NCBI GenBank assembly: GCA_041391665.1
Contig: JAWKNO010000002.1
Span: forward strand, 1,550,001 to 1,614,000
From: Bacteroidia bacterium
GTDB taxonomy: Bacteria; Bacteroidota; Bacteroidia; J057
Direction of reading: 5' to 3'
Length of the DNA: 64,000 nt
Positions within the stretch are counted from its first letter, which is position 1, and every line of letters begins with the position of its first letter. The position numbers and the translations under genes are program-made. Shown one piece after another: positions 9,767-19,688 of this stretch. Under the pieces are notes generated by a model. The model made no database searches. It was not told the origin of the DNA and saw nothing but the letters and a program-made list of their open reading frames with translations.

Positions 9767-9905
9767 CCGGTCAGTAGCGATTTATTGACAATATATGTGA
9801 TTTTATTCAAATTCTAACGCATGTTATAATCTGCCATAGGCCGAAAAAAAAGCTTGGGCACCGGAATCTATTTTCGGAGTAACAAAAATAACAGTCCGCC
9901 TGATT

Positions 9906-10718
9906 ATGAAATTCAACACAATTTTAAACACAGCTCTTGGGATAATTATGCCTATGCTGGCTTTTGCGCAGGATGATTTTTCCTATGCCGGGGATATAGG
10001 GGTAAATATCCAAACTCAGATGAGCGATTCCTGGGAACTCACCGGTAATATGACCATACAAAAAACCGTGTGGCGGGGAAACAATGATATTCCTGAAATG
10101 GTCTTCCACTCTGCTGATCTTTCTTTTGACAAAATGCTGGCTACAGAACTGGAAAATTTACGCACACCGGAAGTCGCACTCACGGGTTTTTCAGCAAAAA
10201 TGGAAGGTGAATATGCAGCCATCAACTGGACTTCTCCAGTATCGTCTGAAGTCAGTGGATTTGGAATAGAAAGAAGTCTGGATGGCAACACCTGGGAAAA
10301 AATCGGAGAAATTCGCGTCAAAACTACCGACAACAATCTTTCGGACTTCTCTTTTACTGACCCTGATCCGGTAAGCGGGACCAATTATTATCGCCTGAGA
10401 CAGGAAAATCGCCATAAAAAGGCGGGGTTTAGCGACGTCATTGCCCTCGAAAGTCTCAATACCGGCTGGCACGTCACATATCTATTTCCCAACCCAATGA
10501 TTTTTGGAACCGCCATTGAGCTGTATCTCTATCAGCCGGCACGGGTAAGAATAGTGATTGACGATCCGAATGGACACCCTATTGGTACGGTTTATTCTCA
10601 ATACACCAGCATGGGAAGCCATCAGATAGAACTGAAAATGGACAACCTGCCAAAGGGAGAATATATATGCCGAATATCCATTGGCGACCAGCTGGCCCTG
10701 CGAAAAATCAGAAAATGA
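9906..10718 (+). CDS. Secreted protein with FN3-like domain and T9SS type A-like tail
   Basis: The protein has 270 residues. A signal peptide ends at 'LAFAQ' (about residue 22). A linker follows, then an FN3-like beta domain (about 85-180: 'GFSAKMEGEYAAINWTSP...GFGIERSLDGNTWEKIG...YYRLRQ'). Residues from about 190 to the end ('YLFPNPMIFGTAIEL...DDPNGHPIG...LPKGEYICRIS...RKIRK') match the type A sorting domain pattern: PNP, strand, D-x-x-G, L-x-x-G-x-Y, basic end. Known for the family: this tail directs outer-membrane passage by the type IX system and is removed or linked to A-LPS. No catalytic domain is visible. The gene converges on the amidase gene with only 7 bp between. Confidence 0.75.
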   Translation: MKFNTILNTALGIIMPMLAFAQDDFSYAGDIGVNIQTQMSDSWELTGNMTIQKTVWRGNNDIPEMVFHSADLSFDKMLATELENLRTPEVALTGFSAKMEGEYAAINWTSPVSSEVSGFGIERSLDGNTWEKIGEIRVKTTDNNLSDFSFTDPDPVSGTNYYRLRQENRHKKAGFSDVIALESLNTGWHVTYLFPNPMIFGTAIELYLYQPARVRIVIDDPNGHPIGTVYSQYTSMGSHQIELKMDNLPKGEYICRISIGDQLALRKIRK

Positions 10719-10725
10719 ACGTTGG

Positions 10726-11508
10726 TCAAAACTCCATATTGTAGGATTTGATCGCCCGGTAAATGCAACTGGCGATATAGATCTGGCCTGATTCGCTCGC
10801 GAGAAAAGTTTCTTCTTCATAGTTCGTAATAAAACCCGTCTCCGTAAGTAAAGCAGGCATACCCGAAAGATACAGTACCACAAAAGGCGCCTGCTTCACC
10901 CCGCGATCTTTTCTGCCAATACGGCTGGCGTACTGATGTTGGATTTTTTCTGCCAGGCGGGTACTCTCATTGCGAAATACGTTTTTCAAAAGTTTGAAAT
11001 AAATATATCCCTCCGGCGAGCTGGGATCAAATCCGCCGTACATATCCCCATAATTGTCCTCAAACAGGATAGATTCGTTTTCAGCAATAATTGTCTCATA
11101 ATTTTCCTGCCCTTCATTGATCCCCAGGACATAACTTTCAGCGCCGTATTTGGTATTATTTTTCAGGGCATTGCAATGGATGCTGATAAAAAAATCGCCC
11201 TGATTGTCTTTGGCGATTTGCGCACGGCGGTGAAGCGCAATAAACTTATCGGTATCCCGGGTAAGCACGACATTAAGATCGGGCATACTTTCATTCAGAA
11301 TCCTTTTTAGTTGAAGTGCCACATTCAATGTGATATCTTTTTCATAATATCGTGCGCCCAAAGCCCCGGGATCTTTGCCCCCATGTCCGGCATCAATGAT
11401 GACCGTTCGGATAGGGCCTTCCCCATCGTTAGGGGCAGGAAACCAACCTGAGGTTAAAAAAACGGCAGGAATAAACAAGAAGCCAAATACAATGAGAAAT
11501 CTGTTCAT
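10726..11508 (-). CDS. N-acetylmuramoyl-L-alanine amidase (Amidase_3)
   Basis: The enzyme cleaves the amide bond between MurNAc and the peptide stem in the periplasm during cell separation. Its 260 residues start with an uncleaved or cleaved N-terminal hydrophobic segment (1-22). The zinc ligands are visible: His in 'DAGHGGKDPGALG', Glu in 'YYEKDITLN' and His in 'SIHCNA'; the catalytic Glu is in 'LLTETGFITN'. The domain covers nearly the whole protein, so no cell-wall targeting domain is attached. A 70-residue insertion between the second His and the C-terminal Glu ('NEGQENYET...GYIYFKLLKNVF') is usual for Bacteroidota members. It is divergent from lptD, an arrangement that I recall as common in this phylum. 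Confidence 0.93.
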   Translation of the reverse strand: MNRFLIVFGFLFIPAVFLTSGWFPAPNDGEGPIRTVIIDAGHGGKDPGALGARYYEKDITLNVALQLKRILNESMPDLNVVLTRDTDKFIALHRRAQIAKDNQGDFFISIHCNALKNNTKYGAESYVLGINEGQENYETIIAENESILFEDNYGDMYGGFDPSSPEGYIYFKLLKNVFRNESTRLAEKIQHQYASRIGRKDRGVKQAPFVVLYLSGMPALLTETGFITNYEEETFLASESGQIYIASCIYRAIKSYNMEF

Positions 11509-11595
11509 AGAAAGGAGATTTTCTTACGAAGCCAACCTTTTCTTTTTAAGGATACACTATTGTCAGGTGAATACAGCATAGTTTGCGATTTCCTG

Positions 11596-11603
11596 TATAT
11601 TTG
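11596..11603 (+). promoter_or_regulatory. -7 box (TATATTTG) of lptD
   Basis: TATATTTG followed by C is a perfect TAnnTTTG box in the 133-bp amidase-lptD divergent region. Transcription from about 11609 leaves a leader of about 33 nt before the TTG start at 11642. An ATG at 11611 in another frame is followed at once by TAG. Confidence 0.6.
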
Positions 11604-11641
11604 CATCCCGATGTAGTCGCCGGAATATCAACAGAAGAAGT

Positions 11642-14467
11642 TTGCTACAAATAAAATACATATTCAGACACTACAAATTAATAGGATTTTTCCTTAAAAG
11701 TATAATTTTAGCCCTGGGGGTTTTCTTCTCCGGCGGCCAGTCTTTATACGCGCAACAAATCCCGGACTCTGTTTCTGTAGCAGACACCCTCACTGTGCCG
11801 GAAAATGTTTCTGACAGCATTCGTTTTCCCGGAGTGGACACGCAGGAAAACCGTCTCTCTTCTGAAATTCCGACTCAGGATTCCCTGCGCGCGGCCGCAC
11901 CAGATCCCCGGAAAATATTTCTCGATTCCCTTGAAGCTGCCAGCGACCTGAAGGCAGAAGTTTCTTACAAATCTGCCGATTCCATTGTCTTTGATGTAGA
12001 GCAAGGCATTCTTTTCCTCTACGAAAATGCAGAGATTACTTATGACGAAATTGCCTTGAAAGCCAAGGAAGTGCGGGTAGATATTGACAAACAAACCCTC
12101 TATGCCAATGGCGTTACAGATAGTCTGGGCGTGTATCAGGGCGCGCCCGAGTTTACCCAAAGCGGAGAAACGTATCAGTCGCGAGCCATTTCTTATAACT
12201 TCAAATCTCAGAAAGGCAGAGTCGTAGAAGGGCGGATGGTGGAGTCGGAAGGGTTTGTCCTTGCCGAAGTAGCCAAATATCACCCCGACGGTACCTTTCA
12301 CGGGCAAAACGGCAAATATACCACCTGCGATGCCGACGACCCTCATTATTATATCCGCTCGCGAAAACTGAAAATGCTCCCCGATGATAAACTCATCAGT
12401 GGGCCACTAAACCTGGTGATTGCAGGTTTTCCGATTCCGGTGATTATTCCCTTTGGTTTTGTACCCAATAAAAAAGGGCAAAAAAACGGGCTGATCCTCC
12501 CGCAGTATGGCGAAGCACAGGACCGTGGATTTTTTCTGCGAAATATGGGGTATTACTGGGGAATCAACGATAATTTTGACCTGCGACTGGAAGGCGATAT
12601 CTATACACGGGGTGGCTGGAGGCTGGGCGGCAGCACAACCTACAATAAGCGATATAAATTCAGCGGAAGACTCGGGTTTCAATACGGCGTAACCCGCTTC
12701 AATGAAAAAACAGATCCGGACTTTCAGCGAACCTCTGCATGGACACTTACCTGGAGCCATAACCAGCCGATTGACCCTACTGCAAGAATTTCTGCCTCTG
12801 TCAATATCTCGTCTTCCAATCGGTTTCAGCGTGAAATCAGCTACAACCAAAACGATTTTTTCACCAACAACCTCAACTCATCTGTCAACTTTCAGAAAAA
12901 CTTCAATAATCTTCCTATCAGTTTTAACGTCGGCGTAAGGCATCAACAGGATCTCAATAAAGAGACTATGAGCCTCCAGTTTCCGGAGCTCAACTTTAAC
13001 ATGAACCGACAGACGCCGTTCAAAAATGTCTCCAACAAAAATCTGAAATGGCTCTCTCAGCTGGGGATCAACTACAATATGCAGGCGAGAAACTCGCTGG
13101 AAACCGTTCCCGACACGCTGATTGACGATATTCTCCTCCACCCCGGAGATTCCCTGGACTGGATTATCGTGGAAGGCGGAGACAGCATTCTGACCAAAAG
13201 GCTGGGGTCATCATTTTACTCCAACGGCATGCGGCACAATGCCTCAACCTCTACGACACTCAAGCTGTTTAACTACCTCAATATTTCGCCCAACTTCTCC
13301 TATGCAGAATACTGGTACACTGAAACCCTCCAAAAAGAGTGGGATCCGGAAAAACAAAGAATTGTCGAGTCCCCGGTAGCCGGGTTTGCAAGAGCCTATG
13401 ACTTTAACACGTCGCTCAGCGCAACCACAAACTTTTATGGCATTTATGTCCTACCCAAAACCCGCAGGCAAATCGCTTTCAGGCAGCGCTTTAGCCCCAG
13501 CGTCTCTTACAATCTGAAGCCAGATTTTTCTGCCGAAAAATGGGGATTTTACAACGAAGTACAGTCTGATACCACCGGGACCAAAACACAGGTGTACAGC
13601 ATTTTTGAGGATGGAATTTACGGAGGTCCCTCACGGGGAGAAAGCCAATCACTCAATTTCAGCCTATCCAGCGTACTTGAAATGAAGTACCGGAAAAAGG
13701 AAAGTTTTGACGAAGACTTTGATGAAAAGGAAGATAAATTTGCCCGGATTAATGTCCTGGATAATATCGGCATCAGCACCGGATACAATTTTGCCGCCGA
13801 CAGCTTCCAGCTGGCACCGTTTAACTTCCGCGCGAGGACCAGTCTTTTCAACAACAAAGTGGACCTCAACGGCTCTATGACCATGGACCCCTACGTATTT
13901 GCACCAGACAATGTACCCGTTCCCATCAAACCGCCCGCTGCACGGAGACAAAACGTATTGATGCTACAGGAAACCGGAGAACTTGGCCGGATCACACGGG
14001 CACAAATCAGTCTTTCGACTTCTTTTAGTTCAAAAAAACAGGGTGCAAAAAAAACAAAAGGAGAGGATTTTGACGAAGTAGAATACCGTCAGGTTCTGAA
14101 CAATATGTACCAGTATGTCGATTTTGACATTCCATGGACGCTGCGGTTCCGCTACAACCTCAGCTACTCCAAACCCGATCTCAATGCGCCGAGAATCACC
14201 CAGACAATGAATTTTGACGGAGACGTCAATTTTACCCCAAAATGGAAAATTGGCTACAGCAGCGGATTTGATATCGAAAAGCTAGAGTTTACCAACACAA
14301 GGTTATCTATTTTCAGAGATCTCCACTGTTGGGAAATGTCCTTTTCATGGATTCCATTTGGTGTGCAAAAAAGTTACTCACTTACGATTAACGTCCGCAG
14401 TTCGACCCTCAAAGACCTTCGCCTGAGCAAAAACAATTACTGGCAGGACAGGTTTAGAGGATTATAA
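11642..14467 (+). CDS. lptD: LPS-assembly protein LptD-like outer-membrane translocon
   Basis: LptD with LptE inserts lipopolysaccharide into the outer leaflet. The ORF has 941 residues from TTG 11642; no ATG or GTG occurs before the signal peptide (hydrophobic 'FLKSIILALGVFFSGGQSLYAQ', residues 18-38), so TTG is the best start. A low-complexity linker (40-100) leads into an OstA/LptA-like beta-jellyroll ('VLFLYENAEITYDEIALKAKEVRVDID...', about 105-230). From about 270 on, alternating strands and many aromatic residues form the barrel, ending near 'DRFRGL'. The family is usually 780-950 residues in this phylum, so it is full length. It is likely essential and is transcribed from the TATATTTG box at 11596. 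Confidence 0.88.
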   Translation: MLQIKYIFRHYKLIGFFLKSIILALGVFFSGGQSLYAQQIPDSVSVADTLTVPENVSDSIRFPGVDTQENRLSSEIPTQDSLRAAAPDPRKIFLDSLEAASDLKAEVSYKSADSIVFDVEQGILFLYENAEITYDEIALKAKEVRVDIDKQTLYANGVTDSLGVYQGAPEFTQSGETYQSRAISYNFKSQKGRVVEGRMVESEGFVLAEVAKYHPDGTFHGQNGKYTTCDADDPHYYIRSRKLKMLPDDKLISGPLNLVIAGFPIPVIIPFGFVPNKKGQKNGLILPQYGEAQDRGFFLRNMGYYWGINDNFDLRLEGDIYTRGGWRLGGSTTYNKRYKFSGRLGFQYGVTRFNEKTDPDFQRTSAWTLTWSHNQPIDPTARISASVNISSSNRFQREISYNQNDFFTNNLNSSVNFQKNFNNLPISFNVGVRHQQDLNKETMSLQFPELNFNMNRQTPFKNVSNKNLKWLSQLGINYNMQARNSLETVPDTLIDDILLHPGDSLDWIIVEGGDSILTKRLGSSFYSNGMRHNASTSTTLKLFNYLNISPNFSYAEYWYTETLQKEWDPEKQRIVESPVAGFARAYDFNTSLSATTNFYGIYVLPKTRRQIAFRQRFSPSVSYNLKPDFSAEKWGFYNEVQSDTTGTKTQVYSIFEDGIYGGPSRGESQSLNFSLSSVLEMKYRKKESFDEDFDEKEDKFARINVLDNIGISTGYNFAADSFQLAPFNFRARTSLFNNKVDLNGSMTMDPYVFAPDNVPVPIKPPAARRQNVLMLQETGELGRITRAQISLSTSFSSKKQGAKKTKGEDFDEVEYRQVLNNMYQYVDFDIPWTLRFRYNLSYSKPDLNAPRITQTMNFDGDVNFTPKWKIGYSSGFDIEKLEFTNTRLSIFRDLHCWEMSFSWIPFGVQKSYSLTINVRSSTLKDLRLSKNNYWQDRFRGL

Positions 14468-14490
14468 GAATATATTAACTTGCGGGTATT

Positions 14491-15423
14491 ATGCGAAGGG
14501 CTGCCATTATTCTGGGTATTTTTATGGTTTGGGCATTCAGCGAACCCTGTAAGGCCCAAAAAGTAATTATTCCCGAACCTGATCCCAACATTGAAGTCAC
14601 ACCCCTTACGGTTGTCAATTCCTCATTTACAGAATCAGGGTTGGCAATCAGTCCGGATGGTGAGTATTTATTGTTTTCTACAAATCGCGGTGGAAACGAA
14701 TGGAATGAAGCCTGGATCACGCCGGAAGGCGATACCGTATGGGATCGGGACATCTGGATTAGTGAAAAAGTTTGCGGTAATTGGCAGACACCCACCAGCC
14801 TGCCTCACGGAATCAATACATCGCTGAGCGAAGACGAACCATTTGTATCTGCGGATAATAAAACCCTGTACTTCCAAAGCTGGAATTACCTGTGGGAACA
14901 AACCGGAGGGCCCTACTATCAAACCAGACTATCTGCCAGAGAAAATCCCGCCATTCGCGGTCTGGGAAAAAATTTACCTGTGATATTAAAAAAATTTAAT
15001 GGAACAGGCAGCATCGCCATATCTCCTGACAAGCGTATGATCTGGCTGGTGGCTGGAAAACCGGGCGAACAGCAAATGGACATTTACAGAATCCGAAAAA
15101 CCGGTAAAAACTGGAAATATCCCGAAAAGTCAGTCTTAAGTACAGCCTCGAATGAACGCAGTGTTTTTTTGATGCCCGATGGTCAAACCCTATACTTTTC
15201 CTCGTCTGGATATGAAGGTTTTGGGGGACTCGATATTTACAAAACGACCCTCGATGAAAAAGGAAATCCCGGCGTCATTTTTAATCTTGGCCCGGAAATC
15301 AACAGCCCGGGCGATGAATACGGTTTTGTCATTTCTTCCCAGGGACAGACCGGATATTTTATCAGGGAAGGAAATATTTTTTCAGCGGATCTGAGTAAGT
15401 CAGAAGGATTACTAAAACCCTGA
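14491..15423 (+). CDS. PD40 (WD40-like beta-propeller) exported protein
   Basis: The protein has 310 residues with a signal peptide ending near 'CKAQ' (residue 22). Four or more PD40/TolB-type blades are visible, each with the core 'ISPDGEYLLFSTNRGG', 'VSADNKTLYFQS', 'ISPDKRMIWLVAGK' or 'LMPDGQTLYFSSSGYEGFGGLDIYKT'. Known for the family: periplasmic propellers that bind partners, often next to OmpA-like domains; none is fused here. The gene starts 23 bp after lptD and may be co-transcribed with it. The partner is unknown. Confidence 0.75.
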   Translation: MRRAAIILGIFMVWAFSEPCKAQKVIIPEPDPNIEVTPLTVVNSSFTESGLAISPDGEYLLFSTNRGGNEWNEAWITPEGDTVWDRDIWISEKVCGNWQTPTSLPHGINTSLSEDEPFVSADNKTLYFQSWNYLWEQTGGPYYQTRLSARENPAIRGLGKNLPVILKKFNGTGSIAISPDKRMIWLVAGKPGEQQMDIYRIRKTGKNWKYPEKSVLSTASNERSVFLMPDGQTLYFSSSGYEGFGGLDIYKTTLDEKGNPGVIFNLGPEINSPGDEYGFVISSQGQTGYFIREGNIFSADLSKSEGLLKP

Positions 15424-15533
15424 GTTATGCAGATATTTGCGGTTTTGGTCGTTCTTTTTCTCAAATCGTTTTTGTTATTTTGCCTGTCTAACCTTTCCCT
15501 TCTTTTCATCCTTTAGCAACGTAAAAACGAAAT

Positions 15534-18269
15534 ATGAAATTCCGTTTTGTCATTCACTATAATACCCAATGGGGGCAGAGGCTCTTTGTTTGTGGTTCTT
15601 CATCTGAATTAGGAGCATGGATTCCCGAATCTGCTACCCCGCTTCATTATATGGAGAATGGCCGATGGGAATGGGAAGGCGAGATTAATGAGGCCTTTGA
15701 GTACAAGTATTTTATCCTCCATGAACCCAGCGGAACCAAAACCTGGGAATGGGGGGCAAACCGCGTGGCAAACCTGCCCGGAAAAGGGTTTGAACGGATA
15801 GACCTTCTTGACTTCTGGCGCCCGGAAAAAGATATTGAAAACACCTTTTTCACCTCAGCTTTCACCCGTGCACTCATGGGGCGATCGAATCATGGCGAAA
15901 CGTTTCCTTCGTTTCCGGATGCGCCTGATGCAGGTACCATTTACCACTTTCGCCTGTATGCGCCAAGGATAGACGAAAAATACAGGATCTGCATTTCGGG
16001 CAATCATCCATCCCTGGGAGAATGGAAGGAGGAAAAAGCCGTAGTTCTTTCCGATAATGAGTATCCCATGTGGCAAACCTATGTATCACTGGCTGCCAAA
16101 CCGGGCATCATCGAATACAAATACGGTATCTACGATACAGCGACAAAAAAAATCGTTTCATGGGAAACGGGAGAAAACCGAAAACTGTACCACATCCCCC
16201 AAAGAGGAAAAAAGATCGCAGTTGTTGTTACAGATATTAAATTCCGATACGAAAACCCCTTCTGGAGAGCAGCAGGTGTGGCCATTCCTGTATTCTCTCT
16301 GAGAAGCGAGTCCAGCACGGGTGTGGGTGAATTTGCCGATATCAACTTGCTGGTTGACTGGGCAGTAAGAACCGGGATGAAACTGGTGCAAATCCTTCCG
16401 GTAAATGACACCGTAGCCACACATACGTGGACAGACTCCTACCCCTACGCCGCAATTTCCGTTTTTGCGCTTCACCCCATTTATCTCTCTCCGGAAAAAA
16501 TGGGCAAACTGAAGTCCGCAAAAAGTATGAAGGTTTTTGAGGAGGAAAGAAAAACACTCAATGCCCTGCCTGAAGTTGACTATGAGGGCGTGATGAAGTT
16601 AAAGTCTTCCTACTTCAAAGCGTTATATGATCAGGAAAAGAAAAAAGTATTTGCCAGCTCTGCCTATAAACAATTTTTCGAAACCAATCGAGACTGGCTG
16701 CTCCCTTATGGCGTTTTCTCCATGCTGAGAGACAGATATCATACGCCTGATTTTTCACAGTGGCCGGAGTTTTCAGTCTATGACGCCCAGGCTGTAGAAG
16801 CTTTTGCATCGCCGGATTCAGCACATTTTGACGATATCGGCGTCCATTATTTCATTCAGTACCACCTCCACCTGCAATTGCATGAAGCGGCATCATACGC
16901 CCGTTCGCAAGGAGTGGTACTTAAAGGAGATATTCCCATTGGCATCTATCGGCACAGTGTGGATGCGTGGACATCGCCGCATTTATACCATATGAATGCA
17001 CAGGCAGGAGCACCGCCCGACGACTTTGCCATCACCGGCCAAAACTGGGGGTTTCCCACCTACAATTGGGAAGAAATGGCCAAAGACGATTTTGCCTGGT
17101 GGAAAGACCGGCTTATCCAGCTTTCTGCATATTTTGATGCCTTCCGCATCGATCATATCCTCGGATTCTTCCGCATCTGGGAAATTCCCGGTCATGCAGT
17201 CGAGGGCCTGCTCGGTCAGTTTAGCCCTTCCCTACCCTTGAGCCGGGAAGAACTCGAATCCAAAGGGCTATATATGGATTACGACAGATTCTGTAAGCCT
17301 TATATTCCCGCTTATCTGGTCGGAGAATTTTTCGGAGAATATACAGAACGTGCTGTCAGTGAGTTTTTGGAAATGAGCAGAAATGGCAGATATCGCCTCC
17401 AGGCTCCCTTTCAAACACAAAAAGGAGTAGAAGCACATTGCCTGGCAAAACAGTCCGAAAACCCTGAAGATCACGCTTACTACGAGCGGGCAAAAGACGC
17501 ACTGTTTGGACTGATACGTGAAGTGATTTTCCTTGAAGCGCCAGGAAGCGAGGGTAAGGCATTTAACCCGAGAATTGCCCTGCATTTCACCAAATCATTT
17601 GCTGATCTGGATTATGGCACACAGCAAATTCTCAACAAGCTGTATGACGACTATTTTTACCACCGGCACGAATGGTTCTGGCGTGACCAGGCAATGATCA
17701 AACTCCCTGCCTTAAAGGCAGCTACCGATATGCTGATCTGCGGCGAGGATTTGGGTATGGTTCCGGCCTCTGTACCCGGCGTAATGGACGACCTGGGAAT
17801 CCTGAGTCTGGAGATTCAGCGAATGCCTAAAAATCCAGAAAGAGAATTTGGCATTCCGGGTGAAGCACCCTATATGTCGGTTTCATCTCCTTCCAGTCAT
17901 GACATGTCCACCATTCGCGGATGGTGGGAAGAAAACCGCAAAAAAACCCAGCGGTTTTTCAATCATATTCTGGGTTATGCAGGCGATGCACCCTTTTTCT
18001 GTGAGCCATGGGTATGCCGCGAAATCATTGACCGGCATTTACAATCACCCAGTATGTGGACGGTTTTTCCAATACAGGATCTCATCGCCATGGATGAAAA
18101 AATCAGGAGGGAAAATCCACATGAAGAAAGAATCAATGTTCCCAGTAACCCAAAACATTACTGGCGATACAGATTCCATATGACACTGGAAGATTTGCTC
18201 AAAAATGATGGGTTTAACGACTATCTCCGGGAAATGATCAAAATTTCAGGCAGGAATACCGCATTCTGA
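15534..18269 (+). CDS. malQ: 4-alpha-glucanotransferase (amylomaltase), CBM20-CBM20-GH77
   Basis: The enzyme transfers glucan segments between alpha-1,4-glucans in maltodextrin and glycogen metabolism. The 911 residues hold two starch-binding CBM20 modules (about 1-100 with 'WGQRLFVCGSSSELGAW', and 133-240 with 'YRICISGNHPSLGEW') and a GH77 barrel (about 255-900). The nucleophile Asp is in 'DAFRIDHILGFFRIWEIP', the acid/base Glu in 'LICGEDLGMVP', and the transition-state Asp in 'SSHDMSTIRGWW'. This architecture equals that of plant DPE2 and its bacterial homologues, about 900-950 residues, which act on maltose and soluble heteroglycans. There is no signal peptide, so it is cytoplasmic. It stands alone, and the next gene converges on it 4 bp away. 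Confidence 0.93.
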   Translation: MKFRFVIHYNTQWGQRLFVCGSSSELGAWIPESATPLHYMENGRWEWEGEINEAFEYKYFILHEPSGTKTWEWGANRVANLPGKGFERIDLLDFWRPEKDIENTFFTSAFTRALMGRSNHGETFPSFPDAPDAGTIYHFRLYAPRIDEKYRICISGNHPSLGEWKEEKAVVLSDNEYPMWQTYVSLAAKPGIIEYKYGIYDTATKKIVSWETGENRKLYHIPQRGKKIAVVVTDIKFRYENPFWRAAGVAIPVFSLRSESSTGVGEFADINLLVDWAVRTGMKLVQILPVNDTVATHTWTDSYPYAAISVFALHPIYLSPEKMGKLKSAKSMKVFEEERKTLNALPEVDYEGVMKLKSSYFKALYDQEKKKVFASSAYKQFFETNRDWLLPYGVFSMLRDRYHTPDFSQWPEFSVYDAQAVEAFASPDSAHFDDIGVHYFIQYHLHLQLHEAASYARSQGVVLKGDIPIGIYRHSVDAWTSPHLYHMNAQAGAPPDDFAITGQNWGFPTYNWEEMAKDDFAWWKDRLIQLSAYFDAFRIDHILGFFRIWEIPGHAVEGLLGQFSPSLPLSREELESKGLYMDYDRFCKPYIPAYLVGEFFGEYTERAVSEFLEMSRNGRYRLQAPFQTQKGVEAHCLAKQSENPEDHAYYERAKDALFGLIREVIFLEAPGSEGKAFNPRIALHFTKSFADLDYGTQQILNKLYDDYFYHRHEWFWRDQAMIKLPALKAATDMLICGEDLGMVPASVPGVMDDLGILSLEIQRMPKNPEREFGIPGEAPYMSVSSPSSHDMSTIRGWWEENRKKTQRFFNHILGYAGDAPFFCEPWVCREIIDRHLQSPSMWTVFPIQDLIAMDEKIRRENPHEERINVPSNPKHYWRYRFHMTLEDLLKNDGFNDYLREMIKISGRNTAF

Positions 18270-18273
18270 TCGT

Positions 18274-18771
18274 TTATTTTCCCGGGCAAATGGGTACCAT
18301 ATTTAACGGAATAATCCCCTTGTCGCCCAGATTAATCACCTCCAGAACCCGACTGCCCGATACCTTCAGAACCTGAAGTACCTGAAGGCTGCCACGGATA
18401 GCATTGGTTCCCGGCGCAAGAATTGCAGATTTTTGCAATTCGGCGAGCCTAAAGTTGAGTTCAGGGGTTTTCGCCGCATCACTTTTATCAATTCGCCCCA
18501 TGAACTGAGGCTGGCCAAGGTTTGCCTGTGCCCAGAGTTCGAGGTTAAATATTACATAGTCCTCCGACTCAACCACATCTTCAGGGAGGTATGTAATGGT
18601 AATCGTATCTGAAGCATTCATACAGAACAATTGGTGGCTAAAAATCTCAGCCGAAACAATTTCGTGATTGATACGAATCTCCAGTTCGCCAGGCGCAGAT
18701 TCTGCAAGCTGCGAGAAACATACACCAGAAAACAGACCCAAGAGCAAGAAAATTCCGAAAACACGTTTCAT
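18274..18771 (-). CDS. Hypothetical exported protein
   Basis: The protein has 165 residues from ATG 18771 (six upstream in-frame codons are probably leader, because the signal peptide starts here: 'MKRVFGIFLLLGLFSGVCFSQ'). The mature part is beta-rich, with two cysteines near 'LFCMNASD' and 'PICPGK'. Its strand order 'ITITYLPEDVVESEDYVIFNLELW' and 'ISK-like' basic-acidic ends recall the small Ig-like C-terminal modules of gliding motility proteins, but I cannot assign a family. It converges on malQ and sits beside the gene-free repeat region. Confidence 0.6.
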   Translation of the reverse strand: MKRVFGIFLLLGLFSGVCFSQLAESAPGELEIRINHEIVSAEIFSHQLFCMNASDTITITYLPEDVVESEDYVIFNLELWAQANLGQPQFMGRIDKSDAAKTPELNFRLAELQKSAILAPGTNAIRGSLQVLQVLKVSGSRVLEVINLGDKGIIPLNMVPICPGK

Positions 18772-18855
18772 GCCGGGAAGATAAACCATTCCGGGAGAAT
18801 TCCCATATCAGTTTTGCAGGATGTCTTATGCTCTATCATTTTTGGGGTTTGGGTT

Positions 18856-18911
18856 TTGGCTATTGGCTATTGGGGGTTGGCTATTGGCTATTGGGGGTTG
18901 GCTATTGGGGC
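18856..18911. repeat. Second heptamer-derived tandem array (21-bp period)
   Basis: Two identical 21-bp units (TTGGCTATTGGCTATTGGGGG at 18856-18876 and the next at 18877-18897, each made of TTGGCTA-like heptamers plus a G-run) and a partial third lie upstream of the 18771 gene. The unit core is the same heptamer as at 6815-6926, so both arrays belong to one dispersed repeat type. Confidence 0.85.
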
Positions 18912-18925
18912 TGTAGCGCGCAGCT

Positions 18926-19100
18926 TGTTGAACCCCTTCCGCCGGTCGTACCCCTTTGAAGGGGTACTGGCGGAAATCATAAAGCCAGTGGCTGATTTTC
19001 TGGTGGGTGAGGCTCCCTTTCCGGTGGGTGATTTTCTGGTGGGTGAGGCTCTCGAACCCACCGGAAATACGCCGAAGCGCGCTTTGTGCAGGAAACATCT
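18926..19100. repeat. Interspersed palindromic repeat element, copy 1
   Basis: The first 61 bp (18926-18986) are identical to 19491-19551. They contain a 39-bp imperfect palindrome (18937-18975) with arms TTCCGCC...GTACCCC and GGGGTAC...GGCGGAA around TTTGAA. The rest is a run of alternating GGTGGGTGA-x-x-TTTTC and GGTGGGTGAGGCTC units that ends at GCGCGCTTTG. No stable long ORF fits a protein family. The structure is that of a REP/BIME-like mobile or mobilised element; no transposase is present in the window. Confidence 0.8.
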
Positions 19101-19284
19101 GGGGGGGGACCGACGGCTACAAATCGAAGATGCCTCAGGTACATTTGACTTCTCCGAGACGAAGGCCACTTCCGTGGGTCTTGCCTGACGGCAAATAATT
19201 ACAGTTTCTTTTCTTCAGACGTAGTCTGGACTCCGGAGGAGTCATATGTTTGTAGCCATCGGGCCATCTATATTATTTTTTCCC

Positions 19285-19490
19285 ACATGGTTGCGCGCCG
19301 ATGCGCGCATTTTGCGGGAAACATTTGGGGGGCACATTTGTGCTACCGACGTTTCGCTCCTCCGGAGCTGTGCCTTCGGCACAAAAAATTATGTGTCGGA
19401 GACACAAGTCCCTTAAAGAGACGTGATGTCGGTAGCCAACGGCACCCACATTACATTTTTTATCCATTGCGCGCGCCAATGCGCGCAGTG
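19285..19490. repeat. Interspersed hairpin-rich repeat modules
   Basis: This stretch carries several short inverted repeats: GCGCGC around 19293-19308, CTCCGGAG-type at 19358-19369, TGTGCC-TTCG-GCACA at 19370-19384, and GTGTC-GGA-GACAC at 19393-19405, then GCGCGC pairs at 19470-19487. It also repeats the GGAAACAT-C/T-TGGGGGG motif seen at 19091-19108. 'CTACCGACGTTTCGCTCCTCCGGAG'-like modules of this kind recur as noncoding repeats in other Bacteroidota genomes as far as I recall. No gene is visible here. Confidence 0.65.
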
Positions 19491-19688
19491 TGTTGAACCC
19501 CTTCCGCCGGTCGTACCCCTTTGAAGGGGTACTGGCGGAAATCATAAAGCCGAAGGCTGATTTTCTGGTGGGTGAGGCTCCCTTTTTGGTGGGTGAGGCT
19601 CTTCTTTCCGGTGGGTGATTTTCCGGTGGGTGAGCGGAGTCGAAACCACCGGAAATGCGCCGCAGCGCGCATTTTATGCCAAAAACAT
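19491..19688. repeat. Interspersed palindromic repeat element, copy 2
   Basis: The copy starts with the same 61 bp as 18926-18986, including the 39-bp palindrome (19502-19540), and continues with a diverged series of GGTGGGTGA units ending at GCGCGCATTTTATGCC. Differences from copy 1 are confined to the number and order of the GGTGGGTGA units. The two copies have the same orientation and are 565 bp apart. Confidence 0.8.
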